Below are positions 1 to 7,387 of a stretch of DNA of 42,905 nucleotides, in pieces; the first letter of the stretch is position 1, and every line of letters begins with the position of its first letter. Position numbers and translations under genes: made by a program. The stretch is from Acetobacteraceae bacterium UBA6159 (GTDB lineage Bacteria; Pseudomonadota; Alphaproteobacteria; Acetobacterales; Acetobacteraceae). The notes beneath the pieces are model-generated. The model had not been told where the DNA came from, ran no database searches, and saw nothing but the letters and a program-made list of their open reading frames with translations. The stretch lies in the NCBI GenBank assembly GCA_002422345.1, contig DIUL01000102.1:1-42905 (forward strand), given 5' to 3'.

Positions 1-6
1 CCGTCA

Positions 7-23
7 ACCGGACAGTAGTGATT
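7..23. repeat. Terminal inverted-repeat copy, left
   Basis: ACCGGACAGTAGTGATT here matches the reverse complement of 42883-42899 at 16 of 17 bases, with the two copies facing outward. It abuts the stop codon of the first gene. An insertion-sequence end or other dispersed repeat at which the assembly broke is the simplest reading. No transposase is visible in the window. Confidence 0.45.
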
Positions 24-982
24 CAGGCTATGACTCCGTTCAGGAACGTATCCATCCGCGCTGACGCCTGCGTGGAAAGCGCGTTCGGGAACAGCGTGAA
101 GCCGTGCGCGCCGCCGGGATAGATTTCCAAGTCGGCCTCATTCCCCGCCGCGATCCAGCGCGCATACATGAACAGGGTATCGTCGAGCAGCGCGTCCGAT
201 GTCCCCACGCTGAACAGCGCCGGGCACAAGCCCTTCAGGTCAGCATACAGCGGTGAGATATCCGGTGTGCGCCGGTCTTCCACCGTCGGCAGGAACGCAT
301 TGTAGAACTGCTGCATGTCGATCGTCCGCAGCACCAGCCTGCGGTTTCCGAAAGCCCGCTGGCTGGGAGTCATCGCCAGGTCGAACGCGCCATACACCAG
401 GTTGGCGCCGCGGAACCCGGTATAACCGTAGCGATCGCGCATCCGCAGGATCGTCACCGCCGTCAGATGCCCGCCCGCGGACTCGCCGCCGGTCGTGATC
501 GCGTCGGTGCCGAATTCCTTCTTCGCGTTGTTGATCAGCCAGACGGCCGCGGCCTCACAGTCATCGGGGCCGGCTGGATAGGGATGCTCGGGCGCCAGGC
601 GGTATTCCACGCTGACGACGGCCTGCCCGGTGTTGTCGGCGATCCGCTCCAGCATCGGGTCCTGCAGGTCGGAGGCACCGAGGACCCACCCGCCGCCATG
701 GATGTGCAGATAGACACCGCGCGGATTAGCGGGGGCGATGACTCGCAGCGGGATTTCGTTGCCGTCCTTGCCGGTGATCGTGATCGTCCGCGCGCGCGGC
801 GACTTCACCGCGACCGGGAAGGGACCATCACCGCGCCGGCGGGCATCGCGCGTGACCTCGGCGCCCACGACCCACCATTCCGGCAGCGGCGTGAGCAGCC
901 CCACCAACTGCTCGTTCAGCTTTGCCGTGTCGTCCGAGATCGCGTCCGGCCGAAACAAGGCAGGGTCGAATGGGTTGGTCAT
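23..982 (-). CDS. Alpha/beta hydrolase, HSL-type esterase
   Basis: This is a 319-residue serine hydrolase of the hormone-sensitive-lipase group, predicted to cleave carboxyl esters in the cytoplasm. The oxyanion motif HGGGW is at residues 95-99, followed by YRLAPEHPYP at about 127-136. The nucleophile elbow GESAGG carries Ser168, and Asp263 (in GTSD) and His293 (in AHGF) complete the triad. The ATG at 982 is chosen because GGAGGAG lies six bases upstream; a frame-extending start at 1012 lacks such a site. There is no signal peptide. It is the last gene of the minus-strand cluster beginning near 8668, so it may process an ester or lactone made by that pathway, which is inference. The substrate cannot be read from sequence. 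Confidence 0.88.
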   Translation of the reverse strand: MTNPFDPALFRPDAISDDTAKLNEQLVGLLTPLPEWWVVGAEVTRDARRRGDGPFPVAVKSPRARTITITGKDGNEIPLRVIAPANPRGVYLHIHGGGWVLGASDLQDPMLERIADNTGQAVVSVEYRLAPEHPYPAGPDDCEAAAVWLINNAKKEFGTDAITTGGESAGGHLTAVTILRMRDRYGYTGFRGANLVYGAFDLAMTPSQRAFGNRRLVLRTIDMQQFYNAFLPTVEDRRTPDISPLYADLKGLCPALFSVGTSDALLDDTLFMYARWIAAGNEADLEIYPGGAHGFTLFPNALSTQASARMDTFLNGVIA

Positions 983-1042
983 CGTGGGCTCCTCCGGGAT
1001 CGTTCCGATCATCCTAGACCGGAGGGGCGACGGGGTGAACCG

Positions 1043-1711
1043 TCAGCCGTAACGCTCCTCCAGCCAGGGATCGCCGTTGTTGTGGTAGCCGCGGACTTCC
1101 CAGAAGCCGGGATGGTCGCTGATGGTGAACTGGATGCGCCGCAGCCATTTGGCGGATTTCCATAGATACAGTCGTGGCACGAGCATCCGCACCGGCCCGC
1201 CATGCGCGCGGTTGATCGGCTTGCCCTCCCACTCATGCACCAGGAACACATCGGGCTGGTCGAACTGGTCCAGCCGGATGTTCGTCGTGTAGCCGTCATG
1301 GGCATGGAAGATGACGAAGTTGGCGTCGGGCTTCGGCTGCACGATCGCCAGCAGGTCCTTGGCCGAGACGCCCTTCCAATGGTTGTCATAGCGGGACCAT
1401 TGGGTGACGCAGTGCATGTCCGACACGCTCTCGGTCTGCGGCAGGGCCATGAACTCATCGAGGCGGAGGCTGAGTTTGTTCTCGACCACCCCATCGACGT
1501 CGAGGCGGAATTTCTCCGGCGTCACATGCGGTTCGGCGCCAAGGTCGAGCACGGGCCAATCGTTCACGAGACGCTGACCGGGGGGCAGGCGATCCTTCTC
1601 CGGCGTGGACTGCGTGCCGGTCAGCAGGCGGCCGTCACGCGCCCATTCCTGCTTTTTCTCGACCAGCTTGTCGCGGATTTGCCCGGTAATGGGTACGTCG
1701 TCCTCGGCCAT
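1043..1711 (-). CDS. Sulfite oxidase-like molybdopterin-dependent oxidoreductase
   Basis: The protein has 222 residues and consists almost only of the SUOX-type molybdopterin-binding fold. Cys101, in the motif DMHCVTQWS, is the expected molybdenum ligand. HGGPVR at 170-175 and YLWKSAKWLRRI at about 182-193 are typical cofactor-contact segments of the family. It is much shorter than MsrP/YedY (about 330 residues), has no Tat signal and no partner heme membrane subunit nearby, so a cytoplasmic single-domain enzyme is expected. GAGGGA precedes the ATG. It lies between the amidase and the esterase in one transcription direction. The substrate is unknown. Similar stand-alone proteins are usually annotated only as sulfite oxidase-like oxidoreductases. 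Confidence 0.87.
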   Translation of the reverse strand: MAEDDVPITGQIRDKLVEKKQEWARDGRLLTGTQSTPEKDRLPPGQRLVNDWPVLDLGAEPHVTPEKFRLDVDGVVENKLSLRLDEFMALPQTESVSDMHCVTQWSRYDNHWKGVSAKDLLAIVQPKPDANFVIFHAHDGYTTNIRLDQFDQPDVFLVHEWEGKPINRAHGGPVRMLVPRLYLWKSAKWLRRIQFTISDHPGFWEVRGYHNNGDPWLEERYG

Positions 1712-1752
1712 GGTGTCCCTCGTCGCGGTGGTTCGGGGGGACTCTGGCCATT

Positions 1753-1775
1753 CGGGGGGCCGTTACAACCCCCCG
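1753..1775 (-). other. Intercistronic hairpin between amidase and molybdoenzyme genes
   Basis: CGGGGGG at 1753-1759 pairs with CCCCCCG at 1769-1775 across a 9-base loop, just downstream of the amidase stop. No T-run follows in the direction of transcription, so partial attenuation or mRNA end protection is more likely than full termination. It is a short 7-bp stem in GC-rich DNA, so it could be chance. Confidence 0.3.
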
Positions 1776-1782
1776 GTGGGTC

Positions 1783-3432
1783 TCAGGCCGAGAACTGGAA
1801 GACGCTGGCGGGTTCGTCGTGGAACTTCAGGTCGGATTCCAGGTGCCCGACCATTTCGTCGATATACGGCGCGGCGGCGCAGAGCTGTTCGAAATGATTG
1901 TCCGGCACCGTCAGGCCCGCGCGCTTGCAGATGCCCGCGATCTCATCCCGGCGGACCTGGGAGATCGTGGCCTTCTCGGGCGGCGGCGGTGCGGGCTGCG
2001 GCGTGATCACCGCGTTCGGGTCCAGGTCGGGACGGCGGGATTTCCACGGCGTCGCGGACTCGTACGCCTGGGCGACGCGCATCACGACGTTGTCCGCGAA
2101 GGGCCGGCCGACGATCTGCATCGACAGCGGCAGCCCGGCCTCATTGAACCCGATGCACTGGACCAGCGCCGGCCCGCCCGTGCAGTTGAACGGCGTCGTC
2201 ACCGAGTTGCGCTGCCAGAAGTTGATCGTCCGCCAGGCGTCCAGGCGCGCGGCCGGGCCGGGGCCGGCGGTGAGCAGGACATCGTATTTGGCGTAGAGCG
2301 GCGCCATCTCCTCGATCATCAAGCGGCGCTGGCGGGAGGCCCGCATGTAGTCGTGCCCGCTGATCAGCAGGGCGCCCAAGGCACGTCCCAGGAAGTCGGC
2401 GCCGAAATGATTCAGCCGCTTCCGCATGACGGGGTGGTGGACCGAGAACAATTCGGACTCGGCGCCGGTGATCTTGACCGCGTGATAGTCGGAGGCCGGG
2501 CGGATGCGGACATCCTCCAGGATCGCGCCCAGGCCGCGCAGCACATCATAGGCTTGTTCCAGCGCCGCCTTCACCGCGGGGGCGACGGGGACATCGTCCT
2601 CATAAAGGTGGCGGATGATACCAATCCGCATGCCCTTGATGCCGCTGTGCAGGCCGGAGGAATAATCGGGAATGCCCTTGGCCGCGCTGGCGGGATCGTT
2701 CGGATCATGGCCGGCGAGGGCCTGCATCATGATCGCGCAGTCCTCCACGGTCCAGGTCATCGGACCCGCGTGGTCGTAGCTGAAGGAGTTGGTGAAGACA
2801 CCGTACCGGCTGATCAGCCCGTAGGTCGGCTTCAGCCCCACCAGGCCGCACAGAGCGGAGGGATTGCGGATCGACCCGCCGGTGTCGGACCCCATAGCGC
2901 CCATCATCAGCCCGGCCGCGACTCCGGCGCCGGAGCCGGAGGACGATCCGCCGGTGAAATGGTCCCGGTCCCAGGGGTTGCGCGCCGCGGGCCAGGGCAG
3001 GTCGAAGGACGGGCCGCCATGGGCGAATTCATGCGTGGACAGCTTGCCCAGCAGGACGCCGCCGGCCTCATACAGCTTCTTGACCGTGGTGGCGTCGAAG
3101 GTCGGGACGTAGTCGTCCCGCGTGCGGGAATGGCAGCTCGTGAGGATACCGGTCGTGCAGTAGATGTCCTTCAGCCCGAACGGAATGCCGTGCATCGGTC
3201 CGCGGTACGTGCCGGCGGCGATCTCGGTCTCGGCTGCCTTCGCCTGCGCCATGGCATGATCGGCGGTGACCGTGATGAAGGCGTTCAGTTGCGGGTCGAG
3301 CGCCGTGATCCGATCGAGGAACGCGCGGGTCAGATCGACCGGCGACAATTCGCGGCGCTGAATCAGGCGAGCGGCCTGGGTGATCGACAGATAATGCAGG
3401 TCCGTCGGAAGCTGTTGTTGGGTATCAGGCAT
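1783..3432 (-). CDS. Amidase-signature hydrolase with GatC/AtzG-like C-terminal tail
   Basis: This 549-residue amidase-signature enzyme hydrolyses a C-N amide bond with a Ser-cisSer-Lys triad. Lys88 lies in GIPFGLKDIY, the Ser/Gly-rich motif GGSSSGSG spans 161-168, and the nucleophile Ser187 lies in GSDTGGSIR. The main domain ends near residue 465. It is followed by a proline-rich linker and about 60 helical residues ending EPASVFQF, which resemble the small GatC/AtzG partner subunits of heteromeric amidases. That resemblance is by eye. The gene sits downstream of a RutA-like monooxygenase and an importer, so its likely job is to hydrolyse an amide released by ring or amide cleavage. True GatA is less likely because no gatB or gatC is present. 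The site upstream of the ATG is weak. Confidence 0.88.
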   Translation of the reverse strand: MPDTQQQLPTDLHYLSITQAARLIQRRELSPVDLTRAFLDRITALDPQLNAFITVTADHAMAQAKAAETEIAAGTYRGPMHGIPFGLKDIYCTTGILTSCHSRTRDDYVPTFDATTVKKLYEAGGVLLGKLSTHEFAHGGPSFDLPWPAARNPWDRDHFTGGSSSGSGAGVAAGLMMGAMGSDTGGSIRNPSALCGLVGLKPTYGLISRYGVFTNSFSYDHAGPMTWTVEDCAIMMQALAGHDPNDPASAAKGIPDYSSGLHSGIKGMRIGIIRHLYEDDVPVAPAVKAALEQAYDVLRGLGAILEDVRIRPASDYHAVKITGAESELFSVHHPVMRKRLNHFGADFLGRALGALLISGHDYMRASRQRRLMIEEMAPLYAKYDVLLTAGPGPAARLDAWRTINFWQRNSVTTPFNCTGGPALVQCIGFNEAGLPLSMQIVGRPFADNVVMRVAQAYESATPWKSRRPDLDPNAVITPQPAPPPPEKATISQVRRDEIAGICKRAGLTVPDNHFEQLCAAAPYIDEMVGHLESDLKFHDEPASVFQFSA

Positions 3433-3477
3433 GATGCGTCCGTTTCTTCCGCTGTTTCTTGCAGTGGGCTGGATGGT

Positions 3478-3503
3478 TCTCCCAGGGTCAAGACCCTGGG
3501 AGA
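3478..3503 (-). other. Strong intercistronic hairpin between ATPase and amidase genes
   Basis: TCTCCCAGGGTC and GACCCTGGGAGA form a perfect 12-bp stem with a 2-base loop, five bases past the ATPase stop codon. No T-run follows on the minus strand. It could separate the importer genes from the enzyme genes by stabilising the upstream mRNA or reducing read-through. Confidence 0.5.
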
Positions 3504-3507
3504 CGGA

Positions 3508-4500
3508 TCAGGCGGCGGCGGACAGCGGATGGGCGTCGCGCGGAGACCAGCTTACAGCGGTGACCTGCCCGGGTTCGACGGGCTGCGCGTAGAACTCGGC
3601 GTCGGGAACCAGGGCGGAGGCTTCGTCGCCCGGATCGGTCATCAGCGCGACCCGCACCATGGTGCCCTGGTATTCGACCGCGGTGACGCGGCCCTGGACC
3701 GAGGACTCGGCGCCCGGCGCGCCGATGCGGCACTTGTCGGCGCGCACGGCGATCTTGCCGTCGGGCACGGTGATCACGTTATGGTTGCCGATGAAACGAG
3801 CGATGAAGGGGCTGACGGGACGTTCGAACACTTCGCGCGGCGGGCCGGCCTGGCGGATGTGCCCGTCTTCCATCACCACCATCAGGTCGGCCATCGCCAT
3901 CGCCTCATCCTGGCTGTGGGTGACGTGGATGAAGGTGATGCCGAGTTCGCGCTGCAGGCGCTTCAACTCCTCCCGCACCTTGATGCGGAGGAAGGGATCG
4001 AGCGCGGAGAGCGGTTCGTCGAGCAGCAGGACGCGCGGCTTGGTGATCAGCGCGCGGGCGAGGGCGACGCGCTGCTGCTGGCCGCCCGACAACTGTGACG
4101 GCAGGCGCATGGCGTAGTCCTGCATATGCACCAGGGCCAGAAACTCCTTCGCCCTGGCGTGGCGTTCGGCCTTGCCCATGCCGCGCATCTTCAGGCTGAA
4201 CGCCACGTTGTCCAGGCAGTTGAGGTGCGGGAACAGCGCATAGCTCTGGAACATCATGGCCGTGCCACGCTCGATCGGCGGCAGGTCGGATACGTTTTGC
4301 CCTTGGATCAGGATGTCGCCGTCGCTGATCACCTCGTGCCCCGCGATCATGCGCAGCGTCGATGTCTTGCCGCAGCCGCTGGGGCCGAGCAGACAGCAGT
4401 AGCTGGCTTTGGGGATGCGGAGGGAGATGCCATCCACGGCCACGGTGTTGCCGTAGCGCTTGGTGACCTTGGCCAGTTCGACGTCGTAGTTGGTGTCCAT
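3508..4500 (-). CDS. ABC importer ATPase, PotA-like
   Basis: This 330-residue ATP-binding subunit powers a polyamine-family ABC importer at the inner face of the membrane. Walker A GPSGCGKT is at 39-46, the Q-loop FQSYALFPH at about 84-92, the ABC signature LSGGQQQRVALARA at 137-150 and Walker B RVLLLDEP at 156-163. The switch histidine follows in THSQDEAM. A C-terminal TOBE-like region of about 90 residues, typical of PotA and CysA subfamilies, follows the catalytic core. The gene begins five bases after the upstream permease stop, so translational linkage is likely. Its partners are the two permeases and the exported binding protein upstream. The substrate class (polyamine, amino acid or another small cation) cannot be fixed from the ATPase. 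Confidence 0.92.
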   Translation of the reverse strand: MDTNYDVELAKVTKRYGNTVAVDGISLRIPKASYCCLLGPSGCGKTSTLRMIAGHEVISDGDILIQGQNVSDLPPIERGTAMMFQSYALFPHLNCLDNVAFSLKMRGMGKAERHARAKEFLALVHMQDYAMRLPSQLSGGQQQRVALARALITKPRVLLLDEPLSALDPFLRIKVREELKRLQRELGITFIHVTHSQDEAMAMADLMVVMEDGHIRQAGPPREVFERPVSPFIARFIGNHNVITVPDGKIAVRADKCRIGAPGAESSVQGRVTAVEYQGTMVRVALMTDPGDEASALVPDAEFYAQPVEPGQVTAVSWSPRDAHPLSAAA

Positions 4501-4505
4501 GGTGC

Positions 4506-5366
4506 TTATCCAGACTTCATGGTGGCGGCGAGCCGGCGGCGCTGCAGGCGCAGGACCATCAGGACCGTCAGGCCGATGATCAGGAACGAGACCGTGGTTG
4601 TCAGGGTCCCGATCGCGAACAGCGTGGGCGAGCTGGCCGAGGAGATCAACGCGTAGATCTCCAGCGGCAGGGTGTTCTTCGGCCCGACCGTCAGCGTGGT
4701 GCGGGCGTACTCGTCATAGGACAGGGTGAAGGCGCCCATCGCGACGCCGATGATGCCGGGTGCGAGGATCGGCAGCGTGACGTAGCGCAGCTTCTGCCAG
4801 CTTGAGGCGCCAAGGTCGGTCGCCGCTTCTTCCCACGCGCGGTTGAAGCGGTTGACCACGGCGAACATCGCCAGCAGGCCGAAGGGCAGGGTCCAGGTGA
4901 GCTGCGCGCCGAGCGCCGAAGTGAAGATGCTGGGCTTGAGGTCCAGCAGGCGGAAGCCGAGGCCGATGCCGAAGCCGACCAGCAGCGACGGCATCACCAG
5001 GCTCGCGACCGCCAGGTAGAAGATGAAGGCGGAGCCTGGGAAGTTCCGCCGGAACGCGAGACCGGCGGCGACCGCCATCACCGTGCTGAGGACGCTGACG
5101 GTGGCGGCCAGCGCGATGGAGCGGTTGAAGCTTTCCGGGATGTTGGCCATCTGGCCGGGCAGCCAGATATCGGCGAACCACACGAGCGAGAAGCCGGTCA
5201 TCGGGAAGGTGACGCCGCCGTTCTCTCCCTGGAACGACAGCACGTAGATCACGGCCATCGGCCCGTACAGGAATGCCATGTAGACACAGAACAGCGCCAG
5301 CAGGGCAAAGAAGGTCCAGGAGCGCCTGTCGCTACCCCCGACCGAACCGCTTGATCCGACAACCAT
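4506..5366 (-). CDS. ABC importer permease, PotC-like
   Basis: This 286-residue inner-membrane permease has about six hydrophobic segments. The first is near residues 17-38 and the last near 250-275. The EAA coupling loop, EEAATDLGASSWQKLRYVTLPI, sits in the second half and should contact the ATPase. Its ATG directly follows the TAG of the preceding permease, so the two are almost certainly co-translated. Length and order match PotC-type subunits of spermidine/putrescine-family importers. It forms the heteromeric channel with the next gene upstream. Substrate is unknown. Confidence 0.9.
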   Translation of the reverse strand: MVVGSSGSVGGSDRRSWTFFALLALFCVYMAFLYGPMAVIYVLSFQGENGGVTFPMTGFSLVWFADIWLPGQMANIPESFNRSIALAATVSVLSTVMAVAAGLAFRRNFPGSAFIFYLAVASLVMPSLLVGFGIGLGFRLLDLKPSIFTSALGAQLTWTLPFGLLAMFAVVNRFNRAWEEAATDLGASSWQKLRYVTLPILAPGIIGVAMGAFTLSYDEYARTTLTVGPKNTLPLEIYALISSASSPTLFAIGTLTTTVSFLIIGLTVLMVLRLQRRRLAATMKSG

Positions 5367-6293
5367 CTACTTCACCAGTTCCTTGCGGACATCGACGACC
5401 TTCATCATCCCGGCCACCATGATCGCGGTGAACACGACCAGCACCATCGAGTTGGCGGCGGCGGGCGGGTACTGCATGGCCTGGATTTCCACCGACAGGG
5501 CCGACACGACCGAGGCGCTTTGCCCCCCGCTCATGGCCTTGACCACGAAGAAGTCGCCCATGACCTGGGTGAACACCAGGATCGAGCCCAGCGCGATGCC
5601 GGTCTTCGACAGTGGGATGACCACGTCGACCATGGTGCGCCACCGGCTGGCTCCGGCATCGCGCGCGGCTTCCAGCAAGGCGGGGTCGATCTTCGCCATG
5701 GAGTTGGCGATCGGGCCGATCATCAGCAGCGTGAACAGGTTGACGTAGCTGATGATGACCGAGAAATCCGAAAATAGCAGGAATTCGAGCGGGTGTTCCG
5801 TGAAGCGGAACTCGATCAGCATCTGGTTGAAGGCACCGTTGCGGCCCAGGAAGGGAATCCAGGCGATGGTGCGGATGATGCCGGACGTCCAGAACGGGAT
5901 CGCGCAGAGCAGGAACAGCACCGTGCGGATGGTGCCGCTGCGGACGTGATGGATCAGGAACCAGGCGACGCAGAAGCCCACGACCAGCGTCACGGCCCAG
6001 ACGATGAAGGCGAATTTCAGCGAACTCAGATAGACGCGGATCGTGGCCGGGGAGTTCACCAGGTCGTGGTAGTTGTCGAGCATGAACGCGGGATAGATCC
6101 CGGTGCGGTCATAGTCGAAGAAGCTGACGATCAGGAACAGGAAGGTCGGCAGCGCGAAAAGGACGAAAAGAACAAGGGCGAGTGGGCCAGCCTGGAGCCA
6201 GGACACCACCCAGAGCGGCAGGCGCGGCCTGGACCATCGCATGGATGGCCAGGCCTTGTTGGTGGCGCCAATCGCCTGTTGCATCGATGTCAC
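5367..6293 (-). CDS. ABC importer permease, PotB-like
   Basis: This 308-residue permease starts with a cytoplasmic N-terminus of about 30 residues, then a hydrophobic segment near 34-60 and about five more. The EAA loop reads LEAARDAGASRWRTMVDVVIPL. The frame opens with GTG at 6293, overlapping the RutA-like gene's stop by four bases; an ATG three codons later at 6284 is an alternative. This overlap physically joins the transporter to the monooxygenase gene, which argues that the imported molecule is the monooxygenase substrate. The family is the PotB side of polyamine-type importers. Confidence 0.9.
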   Translation of the reverse strand: MTSMQQAIGATNKAWPSMRWSRPRLPLWVVSWLQAGPLALVLFVLFALPTFLFLIVSFFDYDRTGIYPAFMLDNYHDLVNSPATIRVYLSSLKFAFIVWAVTLVVGFCVAWFLIHHVRSGTIRTVLFLLCAIPFWTSGIIRTIAWIPFLGRNGAFNQMLIEFRFTEHPLEFLLFSDFSVIISYVNLFTLLMIGPIANSMAKIDPALLEAARDAGASRWRTMVDVVIPLSKTGIALGSILVFTQVMGDFFVVKAMSGGQSASVVSALSVEIQAMQYPPAAANSMVLVVFTAIMVAGMMKVVDVRKELVK

Positions 6294-7372
6294 GCGGCGA
6301 GCTTGATGCTGTCGCGGCAGCGCATCAGGGGCATGATGCGGGTACCGAACTGTTCCATGCCGATGACGAAATCGTCGAATGTCATCATCACGCCGCGCAC
6401 GCCGGGAACCGTCGAAAGCTCATCCAGCATCTTCGCGACATTGGCGTAGGACCCGACGAGCACGCCCTGGTTCGTTGGCAGCTTGTTGGTGCCCAGGATC
6501 TTGCGGCGATGCGGCTGGGCGTAGATGTCGGTGGTGGGATCGTCGGCGGCCTGCTCGTCGCGATAGGCGAGTGCGACGACATCGGTGCCGGCCTTGTAGT
6601 GTTCCCACTTGGCGTTGGCGGCCTCGTCCGTTTCGTCGGCGATGATCATGGTCAGGATCAGCGCGCCGCAATCACGGCCGGCGGCCTTGTTCGCCTCCAC
6701 CAGGCGCGCGACCGAGGGCGCGACGGCGGTGGGCGCGTTGTAGCCGAAGCTCGCGCAGAAATTATAGTCGGCGTATTCGGCGGCGAACTTCGTGCCGGCA
6801 TCGCTCTGGGCCGCGCAGATGATGGGGATCTTCGCGGTCGGTGTCGGCAGGCAGCGGCAGTCGTCCATCGTGAAGAAGTCACCCTTCAGGTCGGACCGGC
6901 CGGTCGCCCACAACTCCTGCATGACGGTCACGTATTCGGCGCAGTAGTCGTAGCGGCGCTTGTAGTGATCCGCGCCAGGCCAAATGCCCATCTGCGTGTA
7001 TTCACGCCGCTGCCAGCCGGAGATGATGTTCACCCCGAACCGGCCGTGGGAGATGCTGTCGATCGTGACCGCCATGCGCGCGGTCAGCGGCGGCGGCATG
7101 GTCAGCACGGCGCAGGTGGCGAACAACTGGATCCGGTTCGTCACGGCCGCGAGGCCGGACATCAGCGTGAAGGACTCCATGTTGTAGTCCCAGAACTGGG
7201 ACGGGCCGCCGAAACCATGGAACTTGATCATCGACAGGGCGAACTCGAAGCCGAACGCCTCGGCCTTCTGCACGATGGTCTTGTTCAGGTCGAAGCTGGG
7301 CTTGTACTGCGGAGAGGTGGTTGAGATCAGCCACCCGTTGTTCCCGATGGGAATGAAGACACCAAGCTGCAT
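6290..7372 (-). CDS. rutA: RutA-like flavin-dependent (LLM) monooxygenase
   Basis: This 360-residue luciferase-like monooxygenase of the SsuD/RutA type uses reduced FMN and O2. From memory it aligns with E. coli RutA along nearly its whole length. Shared blocks include IPIGNNGWLIST near residue 6, FALSMIK near 45, ESFTLMSGLAAVT near 66, DSISHGRFGVN near 103, GDFFTMDDCR near 162 and TFDDF near 329. RutA opens the uracil ring at an amide bond through flavin-N5-oxygen chemistry. That function is likely in kind, but the exact substrate is not certain here because rutB, rutF and rutG are absent and an ABC importer and a signature amidase replace them. A separate flavin reductase must supply FMNH2. 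GGGAG precedes the ATG. The gene overlaps the downstream permease by four bases. Confidence 0.85.
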   Translation of the reverse strand: MQLGVFIPIGNNGWLISTTSPQYKPSFDLNKTIVQKAEAFGFEFALSMIKFHGFGGPSQFWDYNMESFTLMSGLAAVTNRIQLFATCAVLTMPPPLTARMAVTIDSISHGRFGVNIISGWQRREYTQMGIWPGADHYKRRYDYCAEYVTVMQELWATGRSDLKGDFFTMDDCRCLPTPTAKIPIICAAQSDAGTKFAAEYADYNFCASFGYNAPTAVAPSVARLVEANKAAGRDCGALILTMIIADETDEAANAKWEHYKAGTDVVALAYRDEQAADDPTTDIYAQPHRRKILGTNKLPTNQGVLVGSYANVAKMLDELSTVPGVRGVMMTFDDFVIGMEQFGTRIMPLMRCRDSIKLAA

Positions 7373-7387
7373 GACGGAACTCCCTGC

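Noticed and set aside
1819..4098. A 759-codon open frame on the plus strand opposite the amidase and ATPase genes
   Set aside because: It is the antisense shadow of two recognised genes in GC-rich DNA. Its translation is low in complexity (rich in Gly, Arg, Asp, Ala) and matches no family.
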